Below, one piece after another: positions 42,024 to 51,923 of a DNA stretch of 64,000 bases. The notes under the pieces were generated by a model. It was given only the letters and a program-made list of their open reading frames with translations. It was not told where the DNA came from and made no database searches. Origin of the DNA: Modestobacter caceresii. Lineage in GTDB: Bacteria; Actinomycetota; Actinomycetes; Mycobacteriales; Geodermatophilaceae. How positions within the stretch are numbered: the first letter of the stretch is position 1; every line of letters starts with the position of its first letter. Location: assembly GCF_000761485.1 (NCBI RefSeq), contig NZ_JPMX01000084.1, positions 1 through 64,000 on the forward strand. Direction: 5' to 3'. A program made the position numbers and the translations under genes.

Positions 42024-42779
42024 TCAGGGCCAACCCTGTTCGAGCAACGGCGTCACGGTGACCTCGTTGAGCACGACGTCGGGCGGAGCGGAGGCGATCC
42101 AGGCGATCAGCCGGGCCACCTGATCGGGCGCCAGCGCGTCGGCGGGCACGTTCGGCTCGGCGCCGTTCTGCCGGTCCTCAGGGGACCAGACGCCCCAACT
42201 GGTGTCCATCGCGCCGGGATAGAGGACGCAGGCGCGGATGCGGTGCGGCCTGCCTTCGGCCGACAGCGCCTGCGTCAGACCGGTCAACCCGAACTTGGCC
42301 GCGCAGTAGGCCGAGGCATTCGCCCAACCCCGCCGGCCCGCGACCGAGGAGACGTTCACGATCGTCCCGCCGCCCTGCGCGCTCAAGTCCGGCCACACCG
42401 CTCTGGCCAGCAGGAACGACGCGCGCAGGTTCACGTCCAGCACATGGTCCCAGCCGGCCACGTCCAGCTCGGTCACCGGTCCGGGGACGTCGGTACCCGC
42501 CGCGTTGACCAACAGGCGCACCGGCCCGAGGTCGGCGCGCACCTGCTCCACCGCCCGCTGGACGCCCTCGGCGTCGGCCAGGTCCACCACGACCGCGCTC
42601 CCCCGCACCCCGTGGGCGCGGACCTCCTCGGCCGTCTGCTCCAGCTCGGCCGAGCCGCGGGCCAGCACGGCGACGTCCGCGCCGGCTGCAGCCAGCGCCA
42701 GCGCCGTCGCCCGGCCGAGTCCGCTGCTGCCCCCGGTCACCAGGGCGGTGGTCCCGCCCAACCTCTCGGACCCGTTCAT
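42024..42779 (-). CDS. SDR-family oxidoreductase (3-oxoacyl-ACP reductase-like)
   Basis: 251 residues from ATG 42779 (MNGSERLGGTTALVTGGSSG). TGGSSGLGRA cofactor motif, NAAGTDVPG, active-site Ser in NVSSVAGRRG, YCAAKFG, and the proline-gly turn LYPGAMDTSW. The C-terminus (LARLIAWIASAPPDVVLNEV-type pattern) resembles SDRs related to bacterial YdfG. It lies on the opposite strand to the TetR/OYE block; substrate unknown. Confidence 0.87.
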   Translation of the reverse strand: MNGSERLGGTTALVTGGSSGLGRATALALAAAGADVAVLARGSAELEQTAEEVRAHGVRGSAVVVDLADAEGVQRAVEQVRADLGPVRLLVNAAGTDVPGPVTELDVAGWDHVLDVNLRASFLLARAVWPDLSAQGGGTIVNVSSVAGRRGWANASAYCAAKFGLTGLTQALSAEGRPHRIRACVLYPGAMDTSWGVWSPEDRQNGAEPNVPADALAPDQVARLIAWIASAPPDVVLNEVTVTPLLEQGWP

Positions 42780-42791
42780 CCGGTTCCTCCC

Positions 42792-42845
42792 TCTGGTCTT
42801 CGGCTCGCCGTGAGACCTTCTGGTCTTCGGCTTGCCGTGAGACCT
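42792..42845. repeat. 27-bp unit, two tandem copies upstream of an SDR gene
   Basis: TCTGGTCTTCGGCT... at 42792-42818 is repeated at 42819-42845 with one mismatch (CTC versus CTT). The copies fall just upstream of the SDR start and may be operator-like or slippage-derived. The rest of the gap to 43025 shows no gene. Confidence 0.6.
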
Positions 42846-43025
42846 TGCCCGGCGGGGGCGCATCCCGCCCGGTCGGGCACGAAACCGAGGCCATCGAGGG
42901 CCCCGCTTCGAGTCGCCGACCGGGGTGCAGCTGGCGTCTGCCGGGTCCTGTCCCGTGCCGGGCCCGCCGCGGCGGCCGGTTCATCGAGGTGGCCACATCA
43001 CCCACCGGCATCGTCGGCCCGCGGG

Positions 43026-43676
43026 TCACCGGTCGCCTGAGACCACCAGGTGGACGGCGACACCCGCCAACGCGAGGTCCAGCGCGGCCTCGAGCGGTTC
43101 GACCGAACGGTGTGTCTGCGCGAGCAGCAGCCCTCCCTGGGCTGCTGCCAACAGCCCGAGTGCCAGCTCCTCCGGATCGGCTCCGCCGGCCAGCTCGCCA
43201 CGGGCCTGCATGGCCCGCAAGCCGACGGCCAGGTGCTCCCGCCACTCCCCGAACCCGGCGACCAGGTCCGCGCGAGCCGACGGGTCGGACTCGACCAGCT
43301 CGCCGGCGAGCCGACCCAGGGGGCAGCCACCGACACAGCCGGTGTGCCGGTTGACCTCCACGACCCGGTCCCGCCACCGCCGCAGCGCCGCCAAGGAGCC
43401 CAGGTCGTCCAGCTCCGGCTGCTGCACCTGCAGCACCTGCCCCACCTGCCGCCCGATCACCGCACCGACCAGCGCAGCCTTGTCGGCGAAGTAGTGGTAG
43501 AGCTGCGACTTGCTGGTGCCGGTGGCGGCGCGGACGTCGTCCAGGCTGGTACCGGCCACGCCGCGCTCGTGCATTAGCTCGGCCGCCGCGGCGACGATGC
43601 GCTCCCGGGTCGCCCGCCCTCGCGCAGTTAGCACCGGTTCCGCAGCTCGATCCCCCGTCGTGTGCATGACGATCAT
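43026..43676 (-). CDS. TetR-family transcriptional regulator
   Basis: 216 residues; start at 43676 or the second Met at 43667. N-terminal HTH (ARGRATRERIVAAAAELMHE, VAGTSLDDVRAATGTSKSQL then YHYFADKAAL). The TetR_C_6-like ligand domain has the GGCPLGRLAGEL motif typical of repressors of SDR/Old Yellow Enzyme operons responding to electrophiles. Divergent from the SDR gene at 43912, with a palindrome between them. The remnant at 28978-29475 is a close relative. Confidence 0.9.
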   Translation of the reverse strand: MIVMHTTGDRAAEPVLTARGRATRERIVAAAAELMHERGVAGTSLDDVRAATGTSKSQLYHYFADKAALVGAVIGRQVGQVLQVQQPELDDLGSLAALRRWRDRVVEVNRHTGCVGGCPLGRLAGELVESDPSARADLVAGFGEWREHLAVGLRAMQARGELAGGADPEELALGLLAAAQGGLLLAQTHRSVEPLEAALDLALAGVAVHLVVSGDR

Positions 43677-43689
43677 GGTAAGCGGGAAT

Positions 43690-43705
43690 TGGACCGATCA
43701 GTCCA
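43690..43705. promoter_or_regulatory. Putative TetR operator
   Basis: TGGACCGATCAGTCCA is a near-perfect 16-bp palindrome (14 of 16 positions), 14 bp upstream of the tetR start and 207 bp before the divergent SDR. A GGAC-YGATCR-GTCC core is a plausible site for this repressor type. The rest of 43677-43911 has no gene and should hold both promoters. Confidence 0.6.
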
Positions 43706-43911
43706 CTGCTGCACCCCGACAGCATCGACCTCGTCCTACGCCACCGCGCTACCTGCACTGAACGGGCCTCGCCCCCGGCACCACCGTCGGAACGGTCGCC
43801 TGCTCTTCCGGAGCGATCGGTCACCCACACCCCGACGACGTCGTGGGCCTCGTCCGTCACGTCGAGGAGCACAGCTGATCCGCGGGACCTCCCGCTGAGA
43901 GGAACGACCAC

Positions 43912-44718
43912 ATGGACCTGCACGACCGCTCGATCCTGTTGACCGGCGCCGCCACCGGCATCGGTCGCAGCCTCGCGCTGCAACTCGCCGACCACGCACC
44001 GCGGCTGACCCTGGTCGGCCGCCGTTCCCAGCCGCTGGAGGAGGTCGCCGACCTGGTCCGCGAGCGCGGCGGCCATGCCTCGGTCGTCGCCGTAGACCTG
44101 ACCGAGCCGGGGGCGGCGGCCACCGCGGTCGCTGCCGCGCAGGAGCAGTTCGGCGGCATCGACGTCCTGGTGAACAACGCCGGCAACGTCCGCGCCGGCC
44201 GCCTGGAAGCGATCGAGGAGGCGGAGGTGGCTGCCCAGATCGCGTTGAACCTGACCGCTCCCATCCTGCTGACGCGCGCCGCCCTGCCGGCGTTGCGGGC
44301 CAGCGGCAACGGCCTGGTCGTCAACGTCTCCTCCGGCATCGGACTGGTGGGGATGCCGTTCTACGCCACCTACGCGGCCACCAAGGCCGGCATCGCGCAC
44401 TTCGGGGAATCGCTGCGCCGCGAGCTCTACGACGAGGGCGTCCACGTGCTCACCGTGTTCCCCGGTGCCACCAGCACGCCGATGATGGCCAGCTCGCAGG
44501 CCGGCCCCGAGCACGGATTCGTCTACGAGACCCCCGACGAGGTCGCTGCGGCGACGATCGCCGGGATGGCCGACGGCAGCCTCACCGTCGTCCGGGGCGG
44601 TGAAGCCCGCGCGCAGATGATCGACGCCAACCGCACCGACCCGGCCTCGCTGGACCGGCAGCTCGCCGGCCTCAAGCCGGAGCTGGAGAAGGCCGTCGCC
44701 GGCCACTCCAGCCTCTGA
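43912..44718 (+). CDS. SDR-family oxidoreductase
   Basis: 268 residues, preceded by a GAGAGGAA ribosome-binding site. Classical SDR: LLTGAATGIGRSLA (9-22), NNAGNVRAG, Ser in NVSSGIGLVG and the pair in YAATKAGIAHF, with a TPMMASSQ loop that often contacts lipid-like substrates. First gene of a likely three-gene operon with the Old Yellow Enzyme and an MFS transporter, under the divergent TetR regulator. Confidence 0.88.
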   Translation: MDLHDRSILLTGAATGIGRSLALQLADHAPRLTLVGRRSQPLEEVADLVRERGGHASVVAVDLTEPGAAATAVAAAQEQFGGIDVLVNNAGNVRAGRLEAIEEAEVAAQIALNLTAPILLTRAALPALRASGNGLVVNVSSGIGLVGMPFYATYAATKAGIAHFGESLRRELYDEGVHVLTVFPGATSTPMMASSQAGPEHGFVYETPDEVAAATIAGMADGSLTVVRGGEARAQMIDANRTDPASLDRQLAGLKPELEKAVAGHSSL

Positions 44719-44745
44719 TCCGACAACGCACCAAGGAGTTCTCCC

Positions 44746-45822
44746 ATGACGTCCTCGCTCTTCTCCCCCGCCACCCTCGGCAGCCTCCAGCTGCGCAACC
44801 GGCTGGTCATGGCCCCCATGACCCGGAACCGGGCGGCTGCCGACGGCGTGCCGACCGAGTCGATGACCACCTACTACACCCAGCGCGCCGGAGCCGGGCT
44901 GATCGTCACCGAGGGCACCCAGCCCAGCGCCGTCGGGCAGGGCTATCCGAACACCCCGGGCATCCACAACGCCGAGCAGGCCGCCGGCTGGCGCCGGGTG
45001 ACCGATGCCGTGCACGAGCAGGGCGGTCGGATCTACCTGCAGCTCATGCACGCCGGGCGGATCTCCCACCCCTCGCTGCAGCCGGACGGCGGCCGCCCGG
45101 TCGCACCGTCGGCAGTTCGCCCGGCCGGCCAGGTGTTCACCACCGAGGGCCTGCAGGACTTCGTCGAGCCGCGCGCGCTGGAGACCGAGGAGGTCGAGGC
45201 CGTCGTCGCCGAGTTCGCCGAGGCAGCCCGCCTCGCGGTCGAGGAGGGTGGCTTCGACGGTGTCGAGGTGCACGGCGCCAACGGCTACCTGCCGCACCAG
45301 TTCCTCGCCGAGGGCACCAACCAGCGCACCGACCGCTACGGCGGCTCGGCCGAGAACCGCGCCCGGTTCCTCCTCGAGGTGACCGCTGCCGTCGCCGGCG
45401 CCGTGGGCGCCGAGCGGGTGGGGGTGCGGCTGTCCCCGGCCAACAGCTTCAACGACATCGTGGAGCACGAGACCGAGGACGTGTACGCCGCGGTCGTGGC
45501 GGGTCTGGAGCCGCTCGGGCTGGCCTACCTGCACGTGGTGGAGGGGCCGCCGGCCGTCACCGAGCAGATCCGCCGCGCCTGGTCGGGGCCGATGATCGTC
45601 AACCCGGCCTTCAGCCTGGCGACGACGACGGACAACCTGGACGCACTGCTCGCCCACGGGCGCGCCGACCTCGTCGCGGTCGGCCGGGCCTTCATCGCCA
45701 ACCCGGACCTGGTCCGCCGGCTCGAGGTCGACGCCGACCTCAACCTCGCCGACGAGAGCAGCTTCTACGGGGGCACCGACGCCGGGTACATCGACTACCC
45801 GACGCTGGACCAGGCGGCCTGA
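44746..45822 (+). CDS. Old Yellow Enzyme-type alkene reductase
   Basis: 358 residues. FMN-dependent ene-reductase (NemA/XenB group): N-terminal LGSLQLRNRLVMAPMTRNRA, YYTQRAGAGLIVTEGT, active-site HGANGYLPHQFL and NQRTDRYGGSAENRARFLLE, FMN phosphate site in VGRAFIANPDLV. It reduces activated C=C bonds of enals, enones or nitro-compounds with NADPH. Starts 27 bp after the SDR with an AAGGAG ribosome-binding site, so the two are co-transcribed. Confidence 0.93.
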   Translation: MTSSLFSPATLGSLQLRNRLVMAPMTRNRAAADGVPTESMTTYYTQRAGAGLIVTEGTQPSAVGQGYPNTPGIHNAEQAAGWRRVTDAVHEQGGRIYLQLMHAGRISHPSLQPDGGRPVAPSAVRPAGQVFTTEGLQDFVEPRALETEEVEAVVAEFAEAARLAVEEGGFDGVEVHGANGYLPHQFLAEGTNQRTDRYGGSAENRARFLLEVTAAVAGAVGAERVGVRLSPANSFNDIVEHETEDVYAAVVAGLEPLGLAYLHVVEGPPAVTEQIRRAWSGPMIVNPAFSLATTTDNLDALLAHGRADLVAVGRAFIANPDLVRRLEVDADLNLADESSFYGGTDAGYIDYPTLDQAA

Positions 45823-45853
45823 CGCTGCTGCGCCCGGCCCTGGAGGAGCTGCG

Positions 45854-47041
45854 GTGACCTCCAGGGCCGGTGCGCCCGGCCAGCGGGCGAGCGGGGCGTG
45901 GCGCTGGCCGGCGCTGGCGATGTTCGCGGTCGGCTACGGCGCGAACCAGTTCGTGCCGCTGCTGGCCGTCTACCGCCACGACCTGGCGTTGTCCGACGCC
46001 AGCGCCACGGCGATCTTCGGGGTCTATGCCGTCGGGCTGGTGCCGGGCTTCCTCGTCGGCGGTCCGGCCAGCGACCGTTACGGCCGGCGCCGCATCATGA
46101 TCAGCTTCGCCGCGGTCTCGCTGCTGGCCACCGTGGTGCTGATCACCGGAAGCTGGGGCCCGGCCGGCCTCTACGCGGGCCGGCTGCTGACCGGGGTCGT
46201 CTCCGGCACGGTGTTCACGGTGGGGACGGCGTGGATCAAGGAGCTGTCCGGGAGAGCCCCCGGTGCGGCCGCACGCCGTGCGGCACTGGCGCTGACCGCC
46301 GGGTTCGGTGTCGGACCGCTGGTCGCCGGCCTGCTGGCCCAGTGGGCGCCGCTGCCCACGGTCCTGCCCTACCTGCTCCACCTGGCCCTCGGGGGCACGG
46401 CGCTCGCGCTGCTGCCCCGGGCTCCCGAGACGCGTCCGGCCTCCTCGGGTGGCCGGTGGCAGCTGATCCCGGCAGCGGCGAGGACCAGCCGGTTCCGCCG
46501 GGTCGTCGCGCCGATGGCCCCGTGGGTGTTCGGCAGCGTGACCCTGGTCTTCACCACGCTCCCCGCCCACGGTGTGGGACCGCTCCCGGGGATCGGCGTG
46601 GCGTTCTCGGGCTTCCTGGCGGCTGCTGCACTCAGCGCCGGCCTCGGCGGCCAACGCTGGGGCCGGCACCTGCTCGGCAGCGGGGACGCCCGGGCCATGG
46701 TCCTCGGACTGGCCGCGGTCACGACCGGCGTGCTGGCCGCGGCGCTGGCCACCGCCCGTCCCGGCCTGCTTCCGGTCGTGGCGGCGGCGCTGGTGCTGGG
46801 CGTCGGGTACGGCGTGTGCCTGGTGGGCGGGTTGCGCGAGGTGGAACGACTGGCCACCCCGGAGCAACTGGGCGGGCTGGTCGCCGTCTACTACTCGCTG
46901 GCGTACTCAGGGCTGGCCATCCCATTCCTGCTCGCCCTGGCCGCACCGCAGGTCGGTTACCCGCCGGCGCTGCTGCTCGTGGCCGCCGCGGCGCTGGCCA
47001 CCGGCGTCATCGTGTCCGTGCAGAGCCGTCGGAACCGGTGA
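45854..47041 (+). CDS. MFS transporter
   Basis: 395 residues starting at GTG 45854. About twelve helices; the signature loop GGPASDRYGRRRIMI lies between helices 2 and 3. It follows the Old Yellow Enzyme gene by 31 bp and probably exports a product of that operon. It ends 3 bp before the converging sigma-factor gene. Confidence 0.87.
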   Translation: MTSRAGAPGQRASGAWRWPALAMFAVGYGANQFVPLLAVYRHDLALSDASATAIFGVYAVGLVPGFLVGGPASDRYGRRRIMISFAAVSLLATVVLITGSWGPAGLYAGRLLTGVVSGTVFTVGTAWIKELSGRAPGAAARRAALALTAGFGVGPLVAGLLAQWAPLPTVLPYLLHLALGGTALALLPRAPETRPASSGGRWQLIPAAARTSRFRRVVAPMAPWVFGSVTLVFTTLPAHGVGPLPGIGVAFSGFLAAAALSAGLGGQRWGRHLLGSGDARAMVLGLAAVTTGVLAAALATARPGLLPVVAAALVLGVGYGVCLVGGLREVERLATPEQLGGLVAVYYSLAYSGLAIPFLLALAAPQVGYPPALLLVAAAALATGVIVSVQSRRNR

Positions 47042-47044
47042 GCG

Positions 47045-48058
47045 TCAACCAGCCGTCGAGGCCGCCGGGTCGTGCGGCAGGCCGAAGAGGTCGAACAGCC
47101 GGGTGTCGAGGAACGCCGTCATCCGGGTGATCCGCCCGTCGGCCATGGTCAGCGCGTGCACGGCCCACGGCCGGTGCGCGCCGTCCGGCCCGTTGGGCCG
47201 CCACTGGGCGAAGGCCGGGTTGCCGTTGAGCTCCAGCGGCACCACGTGCGAGCCGCGGCACTCCGCACCGGGGCCGGCGAACCAGGTGCCGATGTCCGCG
47301 GCGCTGCGCAGCCACATCGCGTAGGGCGGCATGTCCATCACGGCGTCCTCGTGCAGCAGCGCGACGAGGGCCTCGATGTCGTAGCGCAGGAAGGCGTCCA
47401 GGTAGCGGGCCAGCAGCTCGGCGTCCGGGGCGGCGACGTCCCGGTCGGGGGCCTTCTCCTGGGCCTGGGCCGCGGCGAGGGTGGCCCGCGCACGCTGCAG
47501 CGCACTGTTGGCGGCCGCGACGGAGGTCTCGAGCAGCGCCGCCACCTCGTCTGCCTTCCAGCGCAGCACGTCCCGCAGGATGAGCACGGCCCGCTGCCGC
47601 GGCGGCAGCAGCTGCAGCGCGGCGACGAAGGCCAGCCGCACCGACTCCTTCTGCACGGCGAGGTCGGCCGGGTCGCCCCCGACGGGGACGTTGCGGTCCA
47701 GCGCCGGCTCGACCCACGCCCCGTCGGCCAGCACCCCGGCCAGCGACGCCGGCACGGGGGCCGAGGACTCGTCGGACAGGTCGACCGGGAGCGCCCGGCG
47801 CTTGCGGCCATCGAGGGCGTCGAGACAGACGTTGGTGGCGATCCGGTACAGCCAGGAACGCAGTGCCCCGCTGCCCTGCAGCCGGTCCAGCGACCGCCAG
47901 GCCCGGACCATCGTCTCCTGGACGGCGTCCTCCGCATCGAAGGAGGACCCGAGCATCCGGTAGCAGTACCCGGTCAGCTCACGCCGGTGTTCGGCCAGCC
48001 GCGGTTCGAGCTCAGCGACCTGACCGACGTCCGGCCGTTCGACGATCGCACCGGTCAT
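47045..48058 (-). CDS. ECF sigma factor with SnoaL-like C-terminal domain (SigG type)
   Basis: 337 residues from ATG 48058. Sigma region 2 (ELTGYCYRMLGSSFDAEDAV then VRAWRSLDRL) and region 4 (LPPRQRAVLILRDVLRWKAD then EVAALLETSVAAANSALQRA), followed by a SnoaL/NTF2-like domain (from about 225). This domain set is typical of the actinobacterial SigG/ECF56-like group, where the extension takes the place of an anti-sigma factor. It is 113 bp downstream of betT on the same strand, but its own promoter is likely. Confidence 0.9.
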   Translation of the reverse strand: MTGAIVERPDVGQVAELEPRLAEHRRELTGYCYRMLGSSFDAEDAVQETMVRAWRSLDRLQGSGALRSWLYRIATNVCLDALDGRKRRALPVDLSDESSAPVPASLAGVLADGAWVEPALDRNVPVGGDPADLAVQKESVRLAFVAALQLLPPRQRAVLILRDVLRWKADEVAALLETSVAAANSALQRARATLAAAQAQEKAPDRDVAAPDAELLARYLDAFLRYDIEALVALLHEDAVMDMPPYAMWLRSAADIGTWFAGPGAECRGSHVVPLELNGNPAFAQWRPNGPDGAHRPWAVHALTMADGRITRMTAFLDTRLFDLFGLPHDPAASTAG

Positions 48059-48171
48059 CACGGGCTCCTCCCCGGCTGGGCTGTTCCGGGGACGATCCTG
48101 CCCGAGGGGACCGACAGAAGTAAGACGCACGGGGACGGTCGCCGCACGCGATCGTGCGGCGACCGAACCCG

Positions 48172-50220
48172 TCAGGACGTCGTGCCGGACTCCTGGAGGC
48201 GCAGGAACTCCAGGTGCCGCTCGTACTGGTCGAGCACGTCGTCGATGATCTGGGTGTGGGTGTACCCCATGATGTCGTAGCCCTGGCCGCCCTCCCGCAT
48301 GTGGACCTCGAGGCGGAAGTAGGTGTCGTCCCCGCGGGGTGAGGCCGGTCCGTAGACCGGCATCGGCACCTCCTCGGGCTGGACCCGGTAGTCGAACGGG
48401 TAGTCGCCCCGGAGATCGACCACCAGCTGGACGTGGGTCCACCCGAGCTCGTCGGTCTCGCGGCGCACCTCGGTCTCGACCCCCTCGGCGCGCAGCTCCG
48501 TCGCCACCTCCTCCAGCGCGGGCTCCGCCACCTCGTCGAGGAACTGGTCGACCCGGGCCTTGCCGGGGAAGGACATCGCTCGGCTCAGCCGGGTGCGCCA
48601 CGTCCGCCCACCGCGCCGGTCCCCGGCCATCGGGGTGCGTCCCGACAGCCGCCCCGGCAGGCTCTGGGCGTGGCTGGCGGTGCGGTTGGCCTCCACCCGC
48701 AGCGCCTTGAACAGCGACACCATGACCAGCACCATCACGAAGGCGAACGGCAACCCCATGACGATGGTGGCGTTCTGCAGGGCGGGCACCCCACCGACGA
48801 TGAGCATCCCGGCGGTGAGCAGGCCGGTGGCCACGGCCCAGAAGATCCGCACGCCCTTGCCTGCGTCGGCCTGCGGCGTCCTCAGCTCCGAGGACAGGTT
48901 GGCCATGACCAGCGCACCGGAGTCGGCCGAGGTTACGTAGAAGAGCAGGCCCACGAAGGTGGCGACCGCCGCGGTCAGCGGGAACACCGGGTACTCCATG
49001 AGCAGGGTGTAGAAGCCCCGCTCGGGGGTGTTCATCGCGAGCTCGCCGAAGGCCTCGTCACCGCCGCGCACCCGGTCCAGCGCACTGTTCCCGAAGATCG
49101 ACACCCACATGAGGATGTAGGTGAACGGGATGATCATCGTGCCGGCCACGAACTGCCGGATGGTGCGGCCTCGGGAGATGCGGGCGAGGAACAGCCCCAC
49201 GAACGACGCCCAGGCGATCCACCAGGCCCAGAAGAACAGCGTCCAGCCGTTCAGCCAGTCGACCGGCCGGTCGAAGGCGAACGTCTGCAGGGTGAGGTCG
49301 CCGAACGTGCTGACGAAGTCACCGATGTTCAGCACCAGGGCGTTGAGCAGGAACACGGTGTTGCCGGCGATCAGCACGAAGGCCGCGAGACCGATGGCGA
49401 GGAGGACGTTGAGCTGGGAGAGGAGCTTGATCCCCTTGTCGATCCCACTGACCGCCGAGATGGTGGCGATCCCGACGGCCAGCGCGATCAGCCCGACCTG
49501 GGCCGCGCGGCCCTCGGGGATCCCGACCAGCAGGTCGAGGCCGTAGTTGAGCTGGACGACACCGATGCCGAGCGAGGTGGCGACACCGAAGATCGTGCCG
49601 AGCACGGCCGCCAGGTCGACGGTGTGGCCCAGGGCGCCGTTGATCCGCTTGCCGAAGATCGGGTACAGCGCCGACCGGATCGCCAGCGGCAGGTTCATCC
49701 GGTAGGAGAAGTAGGCCAGCGCCATCCCCATCAGCGCGTACATCCCCCACCCGGTGATCCCGTAGTGGAAGAGCGTCCAGACCGTCGCCTCACGCGCTGC
49801 CTCGACGGTCTCGGGTTCCCCGACCGGCGGCGCCAGGTACTGCGTCACCGGCTCGGCCACCGCGAAGAACATCAGGTCGGTGCCGATCCCGGCGGCGAAG
49901 AGCATCGAGGCCCAGGCGAAGGTGCTGTACTGCGGCGTCGAGTGCTCCGGGCCGAGCTTCGTCCGCCCGTACCGGGACACCCCGAGGAAGATCACGAAGA
50001 CCAGGACAGCGGTCGCCAGCAGGATGTAGAACCAGCCGAACCACTCCGACGTCCACCCGACGAGGGTCCCGATGGCGTCCGCCGCCGCCGTCGGGGCGAC
50101 GATGGCCCACGCGGCCACGATCAGGACCCCGGCCGCCGAGCCGTAGAACACCGGCTTCTTGATCCGCGCCGACGGCCCAGCCGTCGTCGACCCCTCGGCC
50201 GCGACGGTCTGCTCGCTCAT
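48172..50220 (-). CDS. betT: BCCT-family choline/betaine transporter
   Basis: 682 residues, 12 helices, with the BCCT signature [20 protein letters not shown] and [22 protein letters not shown]-terminal extension of about 170 residues (after [13 protein letters not shown]) is the BetT-type osmosensory tail. It imports choline with H+ or Na+. Third gene of betB-betA-betT, overlapping betA by 4 bp, so it supplies the substrate of the two dehydrogenases for osmoprotection. Confidence 0.93.
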   Translation of the reverse strand: MSEQTVAAEGSTTAGPSARIKKPVFYGSAAGVLIVAAWAIVAPTAAADAIGTLVGWTSEWFGWFYILLATAVLVFVIFLGVSRYGRTKLGPEHSTPQYSTFAWASMLFAAGIGTDLMFFAVAEPVTQYLAPPVGEPETVEAAREATVWTLFHYGITGWGMYALMGMALAYFSYRMNLPLAIRSALYPIFGKRINGALGHTVDLAAVLGTIFGVATSLGIGVVQLNYGLDLLVGIPEGRAAQVGLIALAVGIATISAVSGIDKGIKLLSQLNVLLAIGLAAFVLIAGNTVFLLNALVLNIGDFVSTFGDLTLQTFAFDRPVDWLNGWTLFFWAWWIAWASFVGLFLARISRGRTIRQFVAGTMIIPFTYILMWVSIFGNSALDRVRGGDEAFGELAMNTPERGFYTLLMEYPVFPLTAAVATFVGLLFYVTSADSGALVMANLSSELRTPQADAGKGVRIFWAVATGLLTAGMLIVGGVPALQNATIVMGLPFAFVMVLVMVSLFKALRVEANRTASHAQSLPGRLSGRTPMAGDRRGGRTWRTRLSRAMSFPGKARVDQFLDEVAEPALEEVATELRAEGVETEVRRETDELGWTHVQLVVDLRGDYPFDYRVQPEEVPMPVYGPASPRGDDTYFRLEVHMREGGQGYDIMGYTHTQIIDDVLDQYERHLEFLRLQESGTTS

Positions 50221-51923
50221 GACGTCTGCCCGGCGAGGACCGTGTTCCGGGGGTCGCCCGGCGGGTGGAGGGGCATCCCGTCACGGTGGCGGTAGTACGG
50301 CACGTGCAGCGGCGGCGCCGGCTCGTTCCCCATGATCAGGTCCGCGGCCTTCTCCGCCAGCATCATGACCGGGGCGTAGATGTTGCCGTTGGGCACGAAG
50401 GGCATCACCGAGGCGTCCACGACGCGCAGCCCCTCGACACCGTGCACGCGCATGCTCGAAGGGTCCACCACGCTCATGTCGTCGGTGCCCATCTTGGCGG
50501 TGCACGACGGGTGCAGCGCCGTCTCGGCGTCGCGGGCGACCCAGTCCAGGATCTCCTCGTCGGTCTCGACCGACGGGCCGGGCGAGATCTCCCCGGCGTT
50601 GAAGGGCGCGAACGCGGGCTGCTCGAGGATGTCGCGCGCCGCACGCACCATCTCGATCCACTCGCGGCGGTCGCTCTCCGTCGAGAGGTAGTTGAACCGC
50701 AGTGCGGGGTGCTCGAAGGGATCCGTGGACTTGATCTTGACGGTGCCGCGGACGTCGGAGTACATCGGCCCGATGTGCACCTGGTACCCGTGCTCGGGGG
50801 CCGGTCGGGTCCCGTCGTACCGGATGGCGATCGGCAGGAAGTGGAACATCAGGTTCGGGTAGTCGACCTGGTCGTTGCTGCGGATGAAGCCCCCGGCCTC
50901 GAAGTGGTTCGAGGCCCCGACGCCCCGACGCAGGAACAACCACTCGGCACCGATCCGCGGCTTGTGCCGGTGCTTGAGCCAGGGCGCGATCGAGACCGGC
51001 TGCTTGCTGGCGTACTGGATGTAGACCTCGAGGTGGTCCTGCAGGTTCTCCCCCACGCCCGGCAGGTCCGCGACGCACTCGATGCCCAGCTGCTCCAGTT
51101 CCGCGGCGTTCCCGATCCCCGCCAGCTGGAGCAGCTGCGGGGAGTTGAACGCCCCTCCGCACAGGACCACCTCACCGGCGTCGACGGTGCGCGTGAACGT
51201 GCCGCCGCGCAGGTAGTCGACGCCGACGGCGCGGCCACCGTGCACCCGCACGCCGGTCACGTGGGAGAGCGTGTGCACGGTGAGGTTGGGCCGGCTCGTC
51301 ACCGGGTGCAGGTAGGCGCGGGAGGCGCTGAGCCGACGGCCCTGGTGGACGTTGCGGTCGAACGGCGCGAACCCCTCCTGCCGATAGCCGTTGACGTCGT
51401 CGGTCAACGGGTGCCCGGCCTGCTGGGTGGCCTCGAAGAAGGCACCGAACAGCGGGCTCTTCGCCGGTCCACGCTCCATGACCAGCGGGCCGGAGCCACC
51501 ACGCCACTGGTCCGCACCGGCCAGGCACGTCTCCATCCGCTTGAAGTAGGGCAGACACTCGGCGTAGCCCCACTGCTCCATGCCCGGCTCCCGGGCCCAG
51601 CGCTCGTAGTCCAGCGGGTTGCCGCGCTGGAAGATCATGCCGTTGATGCTGCTGGAGCCCCCGAGGACCTTGCCGCGGGCGTGGAACACCCGGCGGCCGT
51701 TCATGTGCGGCTCCGGCTCGGACTCGTACTTCCAGTCGTACAGGCGGTTGCCGATCGGGTACGGGAGCGCCGCCGGCATGTGGATGAACGGGTCGACCTT
51801 GAAGTCACTGCGCCCGGCCTCGAGGACGAGGACCGTCGTGGCCGGGTCCGCGCTGAGGCGGTTGGCCAGGGCGGATCCGGCGGACCCGCCTCCGACGATG
51901 ACGTAGTCGTAGGACTTGCTCAT
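50217..51923 (-). CDS. betA: Choline dehydrogenase (GMC oxidoreductase)
   Basis: 568 residues from ATG 51923, which overlaps the betB stop. FAD-binding [13 protein letters not shown] at the N-terminus, the GMC signature in [20 protein letters not shown], and the C-terminal catalytic region [11 protein letters not shown] (His) and [20 protein letters not shown]. It oxidises choline to betaine aldehyde at the membrane. Its place between betaine aldehyde dehydrogenase and BetT makes the assignment firm among GMC enzymes. Confidence 0.95.
   Translation of the reverse strand: MSKSYDYVIVGGGSAGSALANRLSADPATTVLVLEAGRSDFKVDPFIHMPAALPYPIGNRLYDWKYESEPEPHMNGRRVFHARGKVLGGSSSINGMIFQRGNPLDYERWAREPGMEQWGYAECLPYFKRMETCLAGADQWRGGSGPLVMERGPAKSPLFGAFFEATQQAGHPLTDDVNGYRQEGFAPFDRNVHQGRRLSASRAYLHPVTSRPNLTVHTLSHVTGVRVHGGRAVGVDYLRGGTFTRTVDAGEVVLCGGAFNSPQLLQLAGIGNAAELEQLGIECVADLPGVGENLQDHLEVYIQYASKQPVSIAPWLKHRHKPRIGAEWLFLRRGVGASNHFEAGGFIRSNDQVDYPNLMFHFLPIAIRYDGTRPAPEHGYQVHIGPMYSDVRGTVKIKSTDPFEHPALRFNYLSTESDRREWIEMVRAARDILEQPAFAPFNAGEISPGPSVETDEEILDWVARDAETALHPSCTAKMGTDDMSVVDPSSMRVHGVEGLRVVDASVMPFVPNGNIYAPVMMLAEKAADLIMGNEPAPPLHVPYYRHRDGMPLHPPGDPRNTVLAGQTS

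Noticed and set aside
42178-45657. A 1159-codon open frame on the minus strand
   Set aside because: It runs antisense to the SDR and Old Yellow Enzyme genes and out of frame through the TetR and SDR genes. All four real genes have clear motifs.
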